This document shows positions 1 through 7,122 of a stretch of DNA of 38,013 nt, one piece after another (position 1 is the first letter of the stretch; each line of letters begins with the position of its first letter). The notes beneath the pieces were generated by a model. That model did not search any database, was not told the DNA's origin, and saw only the letters and a list, made by a program, of their open reading frames with translations. Location: contig JAILJP010000014.1 in the NCBI GenBank assembly GCA_024694625.1, positions 1 to 38,013 of the forward strand, in the 5' to 3' direction. Position numbers and translations under genes: made by a program. Origin of the DNA: Lachnospiraceae bacterium. GTDB lineage: Bacteria > Bacillota > Clostridia > Lachnospirales > Lachnospiraceae.

Positions 1-1
1 T

Positions 2-136
2 ATGCTGATGGATCTTTTCCCTGCACTCTACCAGAGGAGCGTGGTGCCGCTATGGGCGGTTGAAGTCTGGGCAGCGCTTGTTACAGTTGTGGTTGTTATG
101 ATTGCCATGAAGCTTTACAGATCAATTTTACAATGA
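2..136 (+). CDS. C-terminal end of a membrane protein (partial)
   Basis: An open frame enters from the left edge and ends at a TGA at 134-136, giving about 44 residues. It carries one strongly hydrophobic stretch rich in Val, Ala and Leu, ending in a short basic tail (MKLYRSILQ), as expected for the last transmembrane helix of a polytopic membrane protein with a cytosolic C-terminus. The 5' part lies outside the window, so the family cannot be named; an ABC-2 type permease is one possibility but this is a guess. A new promoter begins 30 bp downstream, so this gene closes the preceding transcription unit. Confidence 0.5.
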   Translation: MLMDLFPALYQRSVVPLWAVEVWAALVTVVVVMIAMKLYRSILQ

Positions 137-165
137 AATGATGGTGTTTTATCTTCGATTTTTTA

Positions 166-194
166 TTGACATAAAGAAATAATATGATTATACT
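166..194 (+). promoter_or_regulatory. Sigma-A promoter for the attenuated leader
   Basis: TTGACA (166-171) and TATACT (189-194) are separated by exactly 17 bp. This is close to the consensus and lies 33 bp upstream of the leader-peptide start and 240 bp upstream of the acetyltransferase-methyltransferase gene. It implies a long 5' leader. Confidence 0.8.
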
Positions 195-226
195 CATAAA
201 CAAAATTTTAAGAAGGTAGAAGAGAT

Positions 227-337
227 ATGGTTTATTTATTCCTCAATAATTCTAATACAAAAAATGCGAATCCCGTGAATGTCAATCAGGGGACTTTTTG
301 TGTTATGAATGATGAGGGACGACGATATCATTGTTAA
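227..337 (+). CDS. Putative 36-aa leader peptide
   Basis: An ATG at 227 opens a 36-codon frame that ends at TAA 335-337. The peptide starts MVYLFLNNSN and ends RRYHC. A purine-rich AAGGTAGAAGAG sequence sits just upstream as a ribosome binding site. The frame lies between a near-consensus promoter (166-194) and an intrinsic terminator (372-407), the layout of a ribosome-controlled transcription attenuator. Bases 310-317, in codons 28-31, are complementary to 374-381 in the 5' arm of the terminator, so the position of a translating ribosome could decide which hairpin forms. That the peptide is translated and regulatory is inference; no known leader peptide was recognised. Confidence 0.5.
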   Translation: MVYLFLNNSNTKNANPVNVNQGTFCVMNDEGRRYHC

Positions 338-371
338 TATTGCTGATGCAAATAAGAAATTGTGAAAGTGA

Positions 372-407
372 AGCCTCATCAAACATTTCGTTTGATGGGG
401 CTTTTTT
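372..407 (+). terminator. Intrinsic terminator / attenuator in leader
   Basis: A 13-bp stem (372-384 with 390-402, one G-U pair) closes a 5-nt loop and is followed by a run of six T (402-407). It precedes the ribosome binding site (GGAGG 422-426) of the downstream gene. Because it lies between promoter and gene, it should act as an attenuator rather than as the end of an operon. The competing pairing is 310-317 with 374-381. Confidence 0.85.
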
Positions 408-433
408 ATATAAAAATACATGGAGGATTTGTT

Positions 434-1723
434 ATGGAACTAGTAAGAGTGCAGGATTCTGATTATCGAAAAACATATGAGCTTTATATGTCATTTCCGG
501 AAAATGATAACGGTTACATGAATAATGTATACGGTTATAGTTATGAACAGTTTCTTGAGTGGATTGAAAAAAAGAGAAATTGGTCATTGGGAAAAGAACT
601 GCCGGAAGGATTTGTTCCGGATACTACTTATGTGCTGGTTGATGGAGGTGTTTCTGTTGGGGTTTTTAATCTAAGACATTGTCTGAATGATTTTTTAAGA
701 GAAGGAGCAGGGCATATTGGCTATTGTATTTCTAAAAAATATCGTGGAAAAGGGTATGCGACGAAAGGACTTGAACTTACTTTAATAAAGGCTAGACAGA
801 TAAACATTCATGAAGTGTATATGTCTGTAAACAAGGATAATCCGGCAAGTCTTCGCGTACAGATAAAAAATGGAGCATACATCCATCATGAAAACGAGAA
901 AGAGTATTTCACAAGGATAAACCAAATTGAGGAAGGTTCTTCAAGGAAAGAAATCATCAATAAATTTTACTCTCAATATGAAGAGGATGGTCGCCTTGAA
1001 AGAACTGTGCATGGGAGACTTGAATTTACTACGACGATGAATTATATCCACAGATTTTGTGATAATAATTCAAAGATTTTGGAAATCGGAGCAGGAACAG
1101 GAAGATATTCCATAGCCCTGGCAAAAGAAGGAATGAATGTAACTGCCGTTGAACTTGTCGATAAGAATTTGGAAATTCTAAAGGATAAAAGCAAGAGTAT
1201 CAGTAATATAAGGTCAATTAAGGCAGATGCCACAAATCTTAATATGTTAGAAGATAATAGCTTTGATGTTACACTTGTATTTGGACCACTATATCACTTG
1301 TACGAGAGCGAAGAAGTTAATAAGGCAATCGACGAAGCGATCAGAGTAACCAGACCAGATGGAGTGATAATGTTTGCATTTATATCGGTATATGCAATTA
1401 TGTATTCCAATTACTTTTATGGAAATTGGTCTAAAGGACAAGAAATGAATTTTACAGATGATAATAAGGTTAGACATTTTAAAGAACAACTCTTTACCGG
1501 TTATGATATTTCAGAATTTGAGAATCTGTTTAAGAACAAAAATGTGACGTATATTACAACGGCAGGTGTGGACGGACTTATTGAACCAATTGAGCATCGG
1601 GCTGATTTTGCTATCTCCGATGATGACTTTAAGAAACTTTCAGATTGGTATATGTCATACTCTGAAAAAAGGGAATTGCTTGGGACCACAAATCATCTTT
1701 TGTACATCTGCAAAAAAGAATAA
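434..1723 (+). CDS. GNAT acetyltransferase fused to SAM-dependent methyltransferase
   Basis: The protein has 429 residues from the ATG at 434, chosen because GGAGG (422-426) sits 7 nt upstream; a frame extending further upstream would overlap the terminator hairpin. Residues about 1-165 look like a GNAT acetyltransferase, with the acetyl-CoA pyrophosphate loop KKYRGKGYATKGL and the usual late NPAS segment. Residues about 185-429 form a class I methyltransferase: the SAM loop ILEIGAGTGRY lies at about 215-225, followed by a motif-II-like TAVELVDKNL and a VFGPLYHLY strand. Such fusions occur in Firmicutes but their substrates are generally unknown. The attenuator leader upstream is typical of genes induced by translation stress or antibiotics, so a protective or antibiotic-modifying role is possible; this is inference. 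Confidence 0.8.
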   Translation: MELVRVQDSDYRKTYELYMSFPENDNGYMNNVYGYSYEQFLEWIEKKRNWSLGKELPEGFVPDTTYVLVDGGVSVGVFNLRHCLNDFLREGAGHIGYCISKKYRGKGYATKGLELTLIKARQINIHEVYMSVNKDNPASLRVQIKNGAYIHHENEKEYFTRINQIEEGSSRKEIINKFYSQYEEDGRLERTVHGRLEFTTTMNYIHRFCDNNSKILEIGAGTGRYSIALAKEGMNVTAVELVDKNLEILKDKSKSISNIRSIKADATNLNMLEDNSFDVTLVFGPLYHLYESEEVNKAIDEAIRVTRPDGVIMFAFISVYAIMYSNYFYGNWSKGQEMNFTDDNKVRHFKEQLFTGYDISEFENLFKNKNVTYITTAGVDGLIEPIEHRADFAISDDDFKKLSDWYMSYSEKRELLGTTNHLLYICKKE

Positions 1724-1779
1724 TTGCAGATTTTTTGGAAAAAACATATTATAGATAAAAAGGGTTATGGAGAAGAAAT

Positions 1780-2472
1780 ATGGGTGAAGTATTAGATTAT
1801 TTACAGGGGATGGATGATGCAGCCGTCATCATTCGTTTGGTCTTTGCTACTGTCTGCGGAAGTTTAATCGGATGGGAGCGTGTGGTGAGACGCCATAGCG
1901 CCGGAATCCGTACCTTTGCTTTAGTGAGTCTGGGTTCCGCAGTGGCAGCAGTCTTAAATATATATCTTGCAAATTTGAATGGTCTGAATGCAGATGTCAG
2001 TCGTATTCCTGCCGGAGTAGTCAGCGGTATCGGATTTTTAGGTGCCGGCACTATTATCGTTACCGGTCGAAATCAGATTAAAGGATTGACCACAGCAGCA
2101 TCTTTGTGGGTGGCTTCCTGCATGGGAATGGCATTTGGCGCAGGATATATGTCAGTGGGGATCTCCTGCTTTTTCATGGTTATGGTTGCCAATCTTATAT
2201 TGATGAAACTCTCTCAAAAGGTTGAGGAGAACAGTCGCTATGTCAGTTTATATGTGGAAGTGGAGGAGACGGTTGGAGTGAAAAAACTTCGAAAGAAACT
2301 GACTCAAATGGGTTATTCCATCAGCAGTATGAATAAGACCAAGGATAAGACTTTGGCAGGCACGGATGCGGCAATTATGATAGAAGTGGATTATGGGGAA
2401 AAGCATTCCCATCACGCTCTATTTGAAGAGTTGAACAATCTTGATTATGTTACCTACGTGGAAGAGATTTAA
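1780..2472 (+). CDS. MgtC/SapB family membrane protein
   Basis: This 230-residue protein has the MgtC/SapB N-terminal membrane domain at about residues 15-145: the hallmark segment GSLIGWERVVRRHSAGIRTF, the VSGIGFLGAGTII motif and the LTTAASLWVASCMGMAFGAG segment are all present, with four or five hydrophobic helices. Residues about 150-230 form a soluble ACT-like C-terminal domain. GGAGAA upstream of the ATG serves as ribosome binding site. Family members are linked to magnesium limitation or to control of the F-type ATPase, but many commensal homologues have no proven role. No magnesium riboswitch is visible in the 56 bp upstream, so it may be read through from the preceding gene. Confidence 0.88.
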   Translation: MGEVLDYLQGMDDAAVIIRLVFATVCGSLIGWERVVRRHSAGIRTFALVSLGSAVAAVLNIYLANLNGLNADVSRIPAGVVSGIGFLGAGTIIVTGRNQIKGLTTAASLWVASCMGMAFGAGYMSVGISCFFMVMVANLILMKLSQKVEENSRYVSLYVEVEETVGVKKLRKKLTQMGYSISSMNKTKDKTLAGTDAAIMIEVDYGEKHSHHALFEELNNLDYVTYVEEI

Positions 2473-2507
2473 AACTGGATACTACTGGATTGTTCAAAAA
2501 AAGGGTG

Positions 2508-2513
2508 TATACT
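2508..2513 (+). promoter_or_regulatory. Possible -10 box for the two-component system
   Basis: TATACT (2508-2513) lies 84 bp upstream of the response-regulator start, just after mgtC. The matching -35 at 17 bp spacing (CTGGAT, 2485-2490) is poor. This is a weak candidate only; the site would fit the change of functional theme at this point. Confidence 0.3.
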
Positions 2514-2597
2514 GGATAACACGGATTTGACTTGGAAAAAGAAAACCGGGTTGGGAATTTATATAGAGGAAATAGGAAATTTATCGGGGGAAATATT

Positions 2598-4232
2598 GTG
2601 GTCAGCTTATTTTTGGTAGAAGACGAAATCGCTATGCGGGAAGGTATCCGCAAGCGTATTGATTGGGAAAAGGAAAATATTGAATTTGTAGGTGAGGCCA
2701 GTGATGGAGAGCTGGCTTATCCTATGATTTTAGATACGAAACCGGATATTTTACTTACAGATATTAAGATGCCTTTTGTAGACGGTCTGGAGTTATCCGA
2801 GATGGTTCGTAAGGAATTGCCGGAGACCCGTATTATGATTTTGTCCGGATATGACGAGTTTGAGTATGCCAGAAAGGCTATAGGTATTGGAGTTACAGAT
2901 TATCTGTTGAAGCCCATTGCACCTAATGCACTTTTAGAAAAAATCAAAAACGTTCAGCAAAAAATCGAAGAAGATAAAAAACATCAGGCATTGTATTCCA
3001 AGGAAGAAAAGGCGGAAACCATGGAACAGGACCGTATGAAGCTCTTTTCAGCTTTGGTAATGAATACTATGTCCATGTCCGAAATTTTATCCCAGGGAAA
3101 AGAATTATATATTAATCTATCTGCCCGCTATTTTTGTGTGGTCCTTTTGACTCTTGATGTGGAAGGGGAAAGTGGAAATGAATACTCAGAAACCAGAAAT
3201 GCTTTTCGCACTCAGTTGGATGAAGCCATTGGCGTATACGAAAACTGGTTTGTTTTTGATCGAGAAGAAGAGGGATTTGCCTTCTTGGCAGTGGGAAATG
3301 ATATGGAGGCTCTTTCTGATGAGATTCCTGATGTGTTAATGGATATTACTTCATTGATTGATGAGATTCCAAATGCCACTTATTTCATAGGGGTTGGTTC
3401 CGTAGTAGATCGTTTGAGTCGGGTGAAGGATACCTATCTTCAGGCCAACAGAGCATTTTCCAAGCGTTTTTTAATGAGCAAAAACCAGATTATTTATGCG
3501 GAGGATGGAGAAGAAAGTACAGCCTCTACCGTGGAAACTATGGATTTAAGTGTTGCTCTGACTCATGAGACCGCAGGAAAAACCGTAGACAACTTTTTAA
3601 AAACAGGAACTTATGATGAGGCTGAATCATTTTTGGAAAACATCTATGAAAGTATTGGAGAAAAGAATTCCAAATCCTTGATTTTCCTTAGCTACATCAC
3701 AATGGATATCTACGTGTCAGTGATTCGAAACCTAAAGGAGTTAGGAGCGGATACGGATGCTATGGAAGAAGAATACGGAAAAATCGATGAGATTATTCAA
3801 TCCGCCAACAGCGACAAGAACAAGATTGCTCGTTACTTAAAAGACCTTTTGAAACAGGCCATCCACTTAAGAGATCATCGGGTGGAGAAACGATACGGCA
3901 CCGTATTAAATACAGCGGTGAGTTATATTGATGAGCATTATATGGAAGATGATATGTCTTTGAACAAGGTAGCATCTTTTGTAAATGTCAGTCCAAACCA
4001 TTTGTCTGCAAGTTTTTCAAAAGACATGGGTACCACCTTTATTGAATATCTTATTCAAAAAAGAATGGAACGGGCGAAAGAACTTTTAATGACAACCAAA
4101 AAAAGAAGTTCAGAAATCGCCTATGAGGTGGGGTATAAGGATCCTCATTATTTCAGTTACACATTTAAAAAGACCCAGGGAATGACCACAAAGGAATACA
4201 GAGCCAGAGGAGGAGCACAGCGTGATTCATAA
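2598..4232 (+). CDS. yesN: YesN-type response regulator with AraC DNA-binding domain
   Basis: The product is a 544-residue cytosolic transcription regulator starting at GTG 2598, chosen because GGGGG (2586-2590) lies 7 nt upstream and the protein then begins with the canonical MVSLFLVEDE receiver strand. Residues 1-120 are a receiver with phospho-acceptor Asp55 (LTDIKMP) and conserved Lys105 (LLKPI). A long middle region of no clear domain follows. The last ~100 residues are an AraC/XylS double helix-turn-helix (NKVASFVNVSPNHLSASF, then SSEIAYEVGYKDPHYFSYTF). The stop overlaps the start of the sensor kinase by 11 bp. Pairs of this type regulate sugar ABC transporters, and a sugar-binding protein gene follows the kinase, so it probably activates the operon at 5.9-11.8 kb. 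Confidence 0.93.
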   Translation: MVSLFLVEDEIAMREGIRKRIDWEKENIEFVGEASDGELAYPMILDTKPDILLTDIKMPFVDGLELSEMVRKELPETRIMILSGYDEFEYARKAIGIGVTDYLLKPIAPNALLEKIKNVQQKIEEDKKHQALYSKEEKAETMEQDRMKLFSALVMNTMSMSEILSQGKELYINLSARYFCVVLLTLDVEGESGNEYSETRNAFRTQLDEAIGVYENWFVFDREEEGFAFLAVGNDMEALSDEIPDVLMDITSLIDEIPNATYFIGVGSVVDRLSRVKDTYLQANRAFSKRFLMSKNQIIYAEDGEESTASTVETMDLSVALTHETAGKTVDNFLKTGTYDEAESFLENIYESIGEKNSKSLIFLSYITMDIYVSVIRNLKELGADTDAMEEEYGKIDEIIQSANSDKNKIARYLKDLLKQAIHLRDHRVEKRYGTVLNTAVSYIDEHYMEDDMSLNKVASFVNVSPNHLSASFSKDMGTTFIEYLIQKRMERAKELLMTTKKRSSEIAYEVGYKDPHYFSYTFKKTQGMTTKEYRARGGAQRDS

Positions 4233-5724
4233 TATCGTTCACAAAATGGAACGGCTCCTTCGAAAGATTTCCCTTCGGAAAAAACTGGGGATTATGATCA
4301 TGGTTTTTTTCATTCCTTACACGGCAATTACTGTTTTTTTGCTGGTGAGCATGAATGGATTTTATGATGAGTACAATACCATCGGAGCAAATATCACCTT
4401 AGCCAATAAGTACAATATTGAATTTAAGGAAGATATGGATGCGGTGATGTATCAGATGGTGATTCGCTCCATGACCAAGGAGGAAGTGGAAACCCAGCTG
4501 AATATGAAAAACCCCGATGATATGATTGGGGAAGCCGTAGATGCCTTTGAGTCTCTAGAAGATTCTTCCTTTTCCTATGAGGCAAAGGAAAGTGCCAAAA
4601 GCACCATTCATCTTTTGAATACCTTGCAAAAGCGAGTGAATGATATCAACTCCAGAGTGAAGATATCCGGTTACTATGACCAAAATGTTTTGAGTCTGGA
4701 TACAGATATTCGAATTATAACAGAGTTGATTCAGGAACGAATTTCCGAATACAACTACTATGAGTCCCAGGGAATGGAAAAGGTTCAGGATGAAATCGGA
4801 TCCAGATTGGATGTAATCGTTCAGATTTCCATTACGGTTTTTGTTATTGTGGTGGTGGCTTCTTTGACACTGGCAGGTCTGATGTCAAAAAGTATTACCA
4901 ACTCCATTGGAAATTTGGAAGATACGGTGGCGCAGTTTGGTCAGGGTAATTTTGCTGTTCGAACCAAAGAGGCCAAGGATACGGATCTGAAGGTCTTATA
5001 TGAAACCTTCAACTCTATGGCAGATCAGATTGAGGTTTTGGTAGAAAATATTAAAAGAGAACAAATCAATTCCAGAAATTTGGAGTTGAAGTTGCTGCAG
5101 GCCCAGATTAATCCCCACTTTTTATACAATACGTTGGACAATATTGTATGGCTGGTGGAAGATGACCGAAAGGAAGATGCGGAAAACATCGTAACCTACC
5201 TGTCTCAGTTTTTCCGAACTACCTTATCCGGTGGCCGGGATTTTATTCGCTTGCAGGAAGAATTTCAACATATTGAAGCCTACCTAAAGATTCAGTCTTT
5301 CCGTTATCGGGATATTTTATCCTTTGAACTGGATTTGCCTCAGGAGTTGGAAGGGTATTTGATTATAAAAATGGCATTGCAACCCATCGTGGAAAATGCC
5401 CTTTATCATGGAATCAAGTACAAGCGCAGTATGGGAAAGATTACTGTAAAGGCAGTGGATGGCGGAGATTGTGTTCGCATTCTTGTCATTGATGACGGTA
5501 TTGGAATGGAGCGGGAAGAGCTATTGGAACTTCGACACACTGTATCTACCAGAGCCCATCCTACGGAAAACGACAACGGTTTTGGTATGGCAAATGTAGC
5601 GGAGCGACTTCGTATGAATTACGGTGAAACCTACGGACTTTTTGTGGACAGTGAATACAAAAAGGGCACTACAGTGGAGGTTCGCTTCCCAAAAAGAAAA
5701 GAACAAAATTTAGACGAGATGTAA
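4222..5724 (+). CDS. yesM: YesM-type sensor histidine kinase
   Basis: This 500-residue membrane kinase starts at GTG 4222, inside the end of the regulator gene and after a GAGGAGG-like site. It has a transmembrane helix at about 22-44, an extracellular sensor region to about 192, a second helix at about 195-217 and a HAMP linker to about 270. The His-kinase domain contains the phosphorylated histidine in QINPHFLYNT (His299), typical of the LytS/YesM class. The ATP-binding part shows ENALYHGIKYK, DDGIGM and GFGMANVAERL. It should phosphorylate the adjacent regulator in response to an extracellular ligand, possibly together with the binding protein encoded next; that partner is inferred. A strong terminator follows the stop. 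Confidence 0.93.
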   Translation: MIHNIVHKMERLLRKISLRKKLGIMIMVFFIPYTAITVFLLVSMNGFYDEYNTIGANITLANKYNIEFKEDMDAVMYQMVIRSMTKEEVETQLNMKNPDDMIGEAVDAFESLEDSSFSYEAKESAKSTIHLLNTLQKRVNDINSRVKISGYYDQNVLSLDTDIRIITELIQERISEYNYYESQGMEKVQDEIGSRLDVIVQISITVFVIVVVASLTLAGLMSKSITNSIGNLEDTVAQFGQGNFAVRTKEAKDTDLKVLYETFNSMADQIEVLVENIKREQINSRNLELKLLQAQINPHFLYNTLDNIVWLVEDDRKEDAENIVTYLSQFFRTTLSGGRDFIRLQEEFQHIEAYLKIQSFRYRDILSFELDLPQELEGYLIIKMALQPIVENALYHGIKYKRSMGKITVKAVDGGDCVRILVIDDGIGMEREELLELRHTVSTRAHPTENDNGFGMANVAERLRMNYGETYGLFVDSEYKKGTTVEVRFPKRKEQNLDEM

Positions 5725-5726
5725 TG

Positions 5727-5770
5727 AAAGTTAAGATTTTTATGAAATCATAAAAATCTTAACTTTTTTT
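5727..5770 (+). terminator. Intrinsic terminator after the two-component genes
   Basis: A 19-bp perfectly paired stem (5727-5745 with 5748-5766) has a two-base loop and runs into seven T (5764-5770). It ends the yesN-yesM unit and separates its transcription from the transporter operon. Confidence 0.92.
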
Positions 5771-5858
5771 CGTTAGAAATTGAACTTTTTCTAAAATCCA
5801 ATTTTTTTTCGTAAAAATATCAAAAAAAAGAATAAATAATTCCATGGAGGAAACAAAA

Positions 5859-5888
5859 GTGGGGCTCTATAATGACATCATCAAGTAG
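5859..5888 (+). other. Possible 9-codon upstream ORF before the binding-protein gene
   Basis: GTG at 5859 follows TGGAGG (5845-5850) at 8-nt spacing and opens a nine-codon frame (MGLYNDIIK) ending in TAG 5886-5888, 55 bp before the binding-protein ATG. The good ribosome binding site makes it noticeable, but the frame is so short that it could be chance. TATAAT at 5868-5873 overlaps it and could instead be a promoter -10 without a good -35. Confidence 0.25.
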
Positions 5889-5943
5889 AGAGCTTCCACG
5901 GAAGTTGGTGGGAGTAGGATTTTTTTTAAGGAGGGATTTTTAC

Positions 5944-7023
5944 ATGAAGAAAAAATTACTTGGTATTTTCCTTGCAGCAACAATGGCTGTAGGAATGTTA
6001 GCAGGATGCGGCGGTGCTGCATCAGATTCATCTGATTCTTCAGATACAGCATCAACAACTGAGGATTCCGGAGATAGCGGAGCATCAGGAGATACCATTA
6101 GCATTGGTTTTGCACAGGTTGGTCACGAATCTGACTGGCGTACAGCATCCACAAAATCTTGTCAGGACGTTTTCTCTGAAGCAAACGGATATGACTTAAG
6201 CTTTGTAGACTGCGACAATGATTCAGCAGCTCAGTTAGAAGCAGTTCGTTCCTTCATCGAGCAGGACGTTGACTACATCATTATCGATCCTATCGTTTCA
6301 ACAGGATGGGATACAGTACTTACCGAGTGCGAAGACGCAGGAATTCCTGTAATCGTAATCGACCGTACAATTGAAGATTCAGACAAGTATACCGCATGGG
6401 TTGGATCAAACTTCAAAACAGAAGGTTTGGCTGCAGGTGAATGGTTAAAAGCTTATGCTGAATCAAAAGGAATTTCTGAAATCAACTACTTAACAATCGC
6501 TGGTTCTACCGGTGCTTCTGCTCAGATCGGACGTAGCGAAGGTTTCGATGAAATCGCTGAAGCAAATGGATGGAACAAGTTAGATGAGCAGGATGGTGAC
6601 TTTACAGAAGACGGTGGACAGTCCATCATGGAAAGTTACTGCAAGTCTTATGAAGGAAAATTCAATGTTGTAGTTTGCCAGAACGATAATGAAGCTTTCG
6701 GTGCTATGACAGCTATGGACAATGCAGGTATTACATATGGTCTTGACGGAGATGTAATCCTTATTTCCTTCGATGCTTGTACCGCAGGTTTAGAGCAGGT
6801 TAAGGCTAGAAAGATTACAGCTGACTTTGAGTGTAATCCTCTTGCAGCTCCTTTCGTAGAAGAAGTTATCAAGAAATTGGAAGCTGGCGAATCTGTAGAA
6901 AAAGAAATCTTCATGGAAGAGCATTGGTATGCACTTACAGATGCGATTGTTGATTTCTCTATCGACGGAGAAGCTCAGACAATGACGGAAGTTACAGACG
7001 ACGTAATTGACGCTCAGTACTAA
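5944..7023 (+). CDS. ytfQ: Sugar-binding lipoprotein of ABC transporter (YtfQ-like, copy 1)
   Basis: This 359-residue secreted lipoprotein starts at the ATG after AAGGAGG; a longer in-frame extension from 5872 is rejected because it would hide the signal peptide. The signal is MKKKLLGIFLAA...LAGCGG with lipidated Cys22. A Ser/Asp/Thr-rich linker to about residue 50 leads into a periplasmic-binding-protein fold. The segments GFAQVGHESDWRTAST and IIIDPIVSTGWDTVL match YtfQ, which binds galactofuranose in E. coli. The exact sugar here is inferred. It is a paralogue of the protein at 10748-11836. A terminator hairpin separates it from the ATPase gene, which would keep binding protein in excess over transporter. 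Confidence 0.9.
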   Translation: MKKKLLGIFLAATMAVGMLAGCGGAASDSSDSSDTASTTEDSGDSGASGDTISIGFAQVGHESDWRTASTKSCQDVFSEANGYDLSFVDCDNDSAAQLEAVRSFIEQDVDYIIIDPIVSTGWDTVLTECEDAGIPVIVIDRTIEDSDKYTAWVGSNFKTEGLAAGEWLKAYAESKGISEINYLTIAGSTGASAQIGRSEGFDEIAEANGWNKLDEQDGDFTEDGGQSIMESYCKSYEGKFNVVVCQNDNEAFGAMTAMDNAGITYGLDGDVILISFDACTAGLEQVKARKITADFECNPLAAPFVEEVIKKLEAGESVEKEIFMEEHWYALTDAIVDFSIDGEAQTMTEVTDDVIDAQY

Positions 7024-7055
7024 TTCAAATGAAAATTTAAATTAGAAAAAACGCA

Positions 7056-7088
7056 GGGGCGTCGGGTACATCCCGATGCCCCTTTTTT
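7056..7088 (+). terminator. Intercistronic terminator between binding protein and ATPase
   Basis: An 11-bp GC-rich stem (7056-7066 with 7072-7082, one G-U pair) with a TACAT loop is followed by six T (7083-7088). No promoter is evident between it and the ATPase gene, so partial read-through is expected, lowering transporter expression relative to binding protein. Confidence 0.9.
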
Positions 7089-7122
7089 AAAGAAGACTCA
7101 ACAAAAGGAAAGGAGACCCCTC

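Noticed and set aside
1724-1779. Magnesium riboswitch before the MgtC-like gene
   Set aside because: Only 56 bp separate it from the preceding gene and no structured element is visible.
5872-5943. In-frame N-terminal extension of the first binding-protein gene
   Set aside because: AAGGAGG directly before ATG 5944 and a proper lipoprotein signal beginning there make the shorter form the real one.
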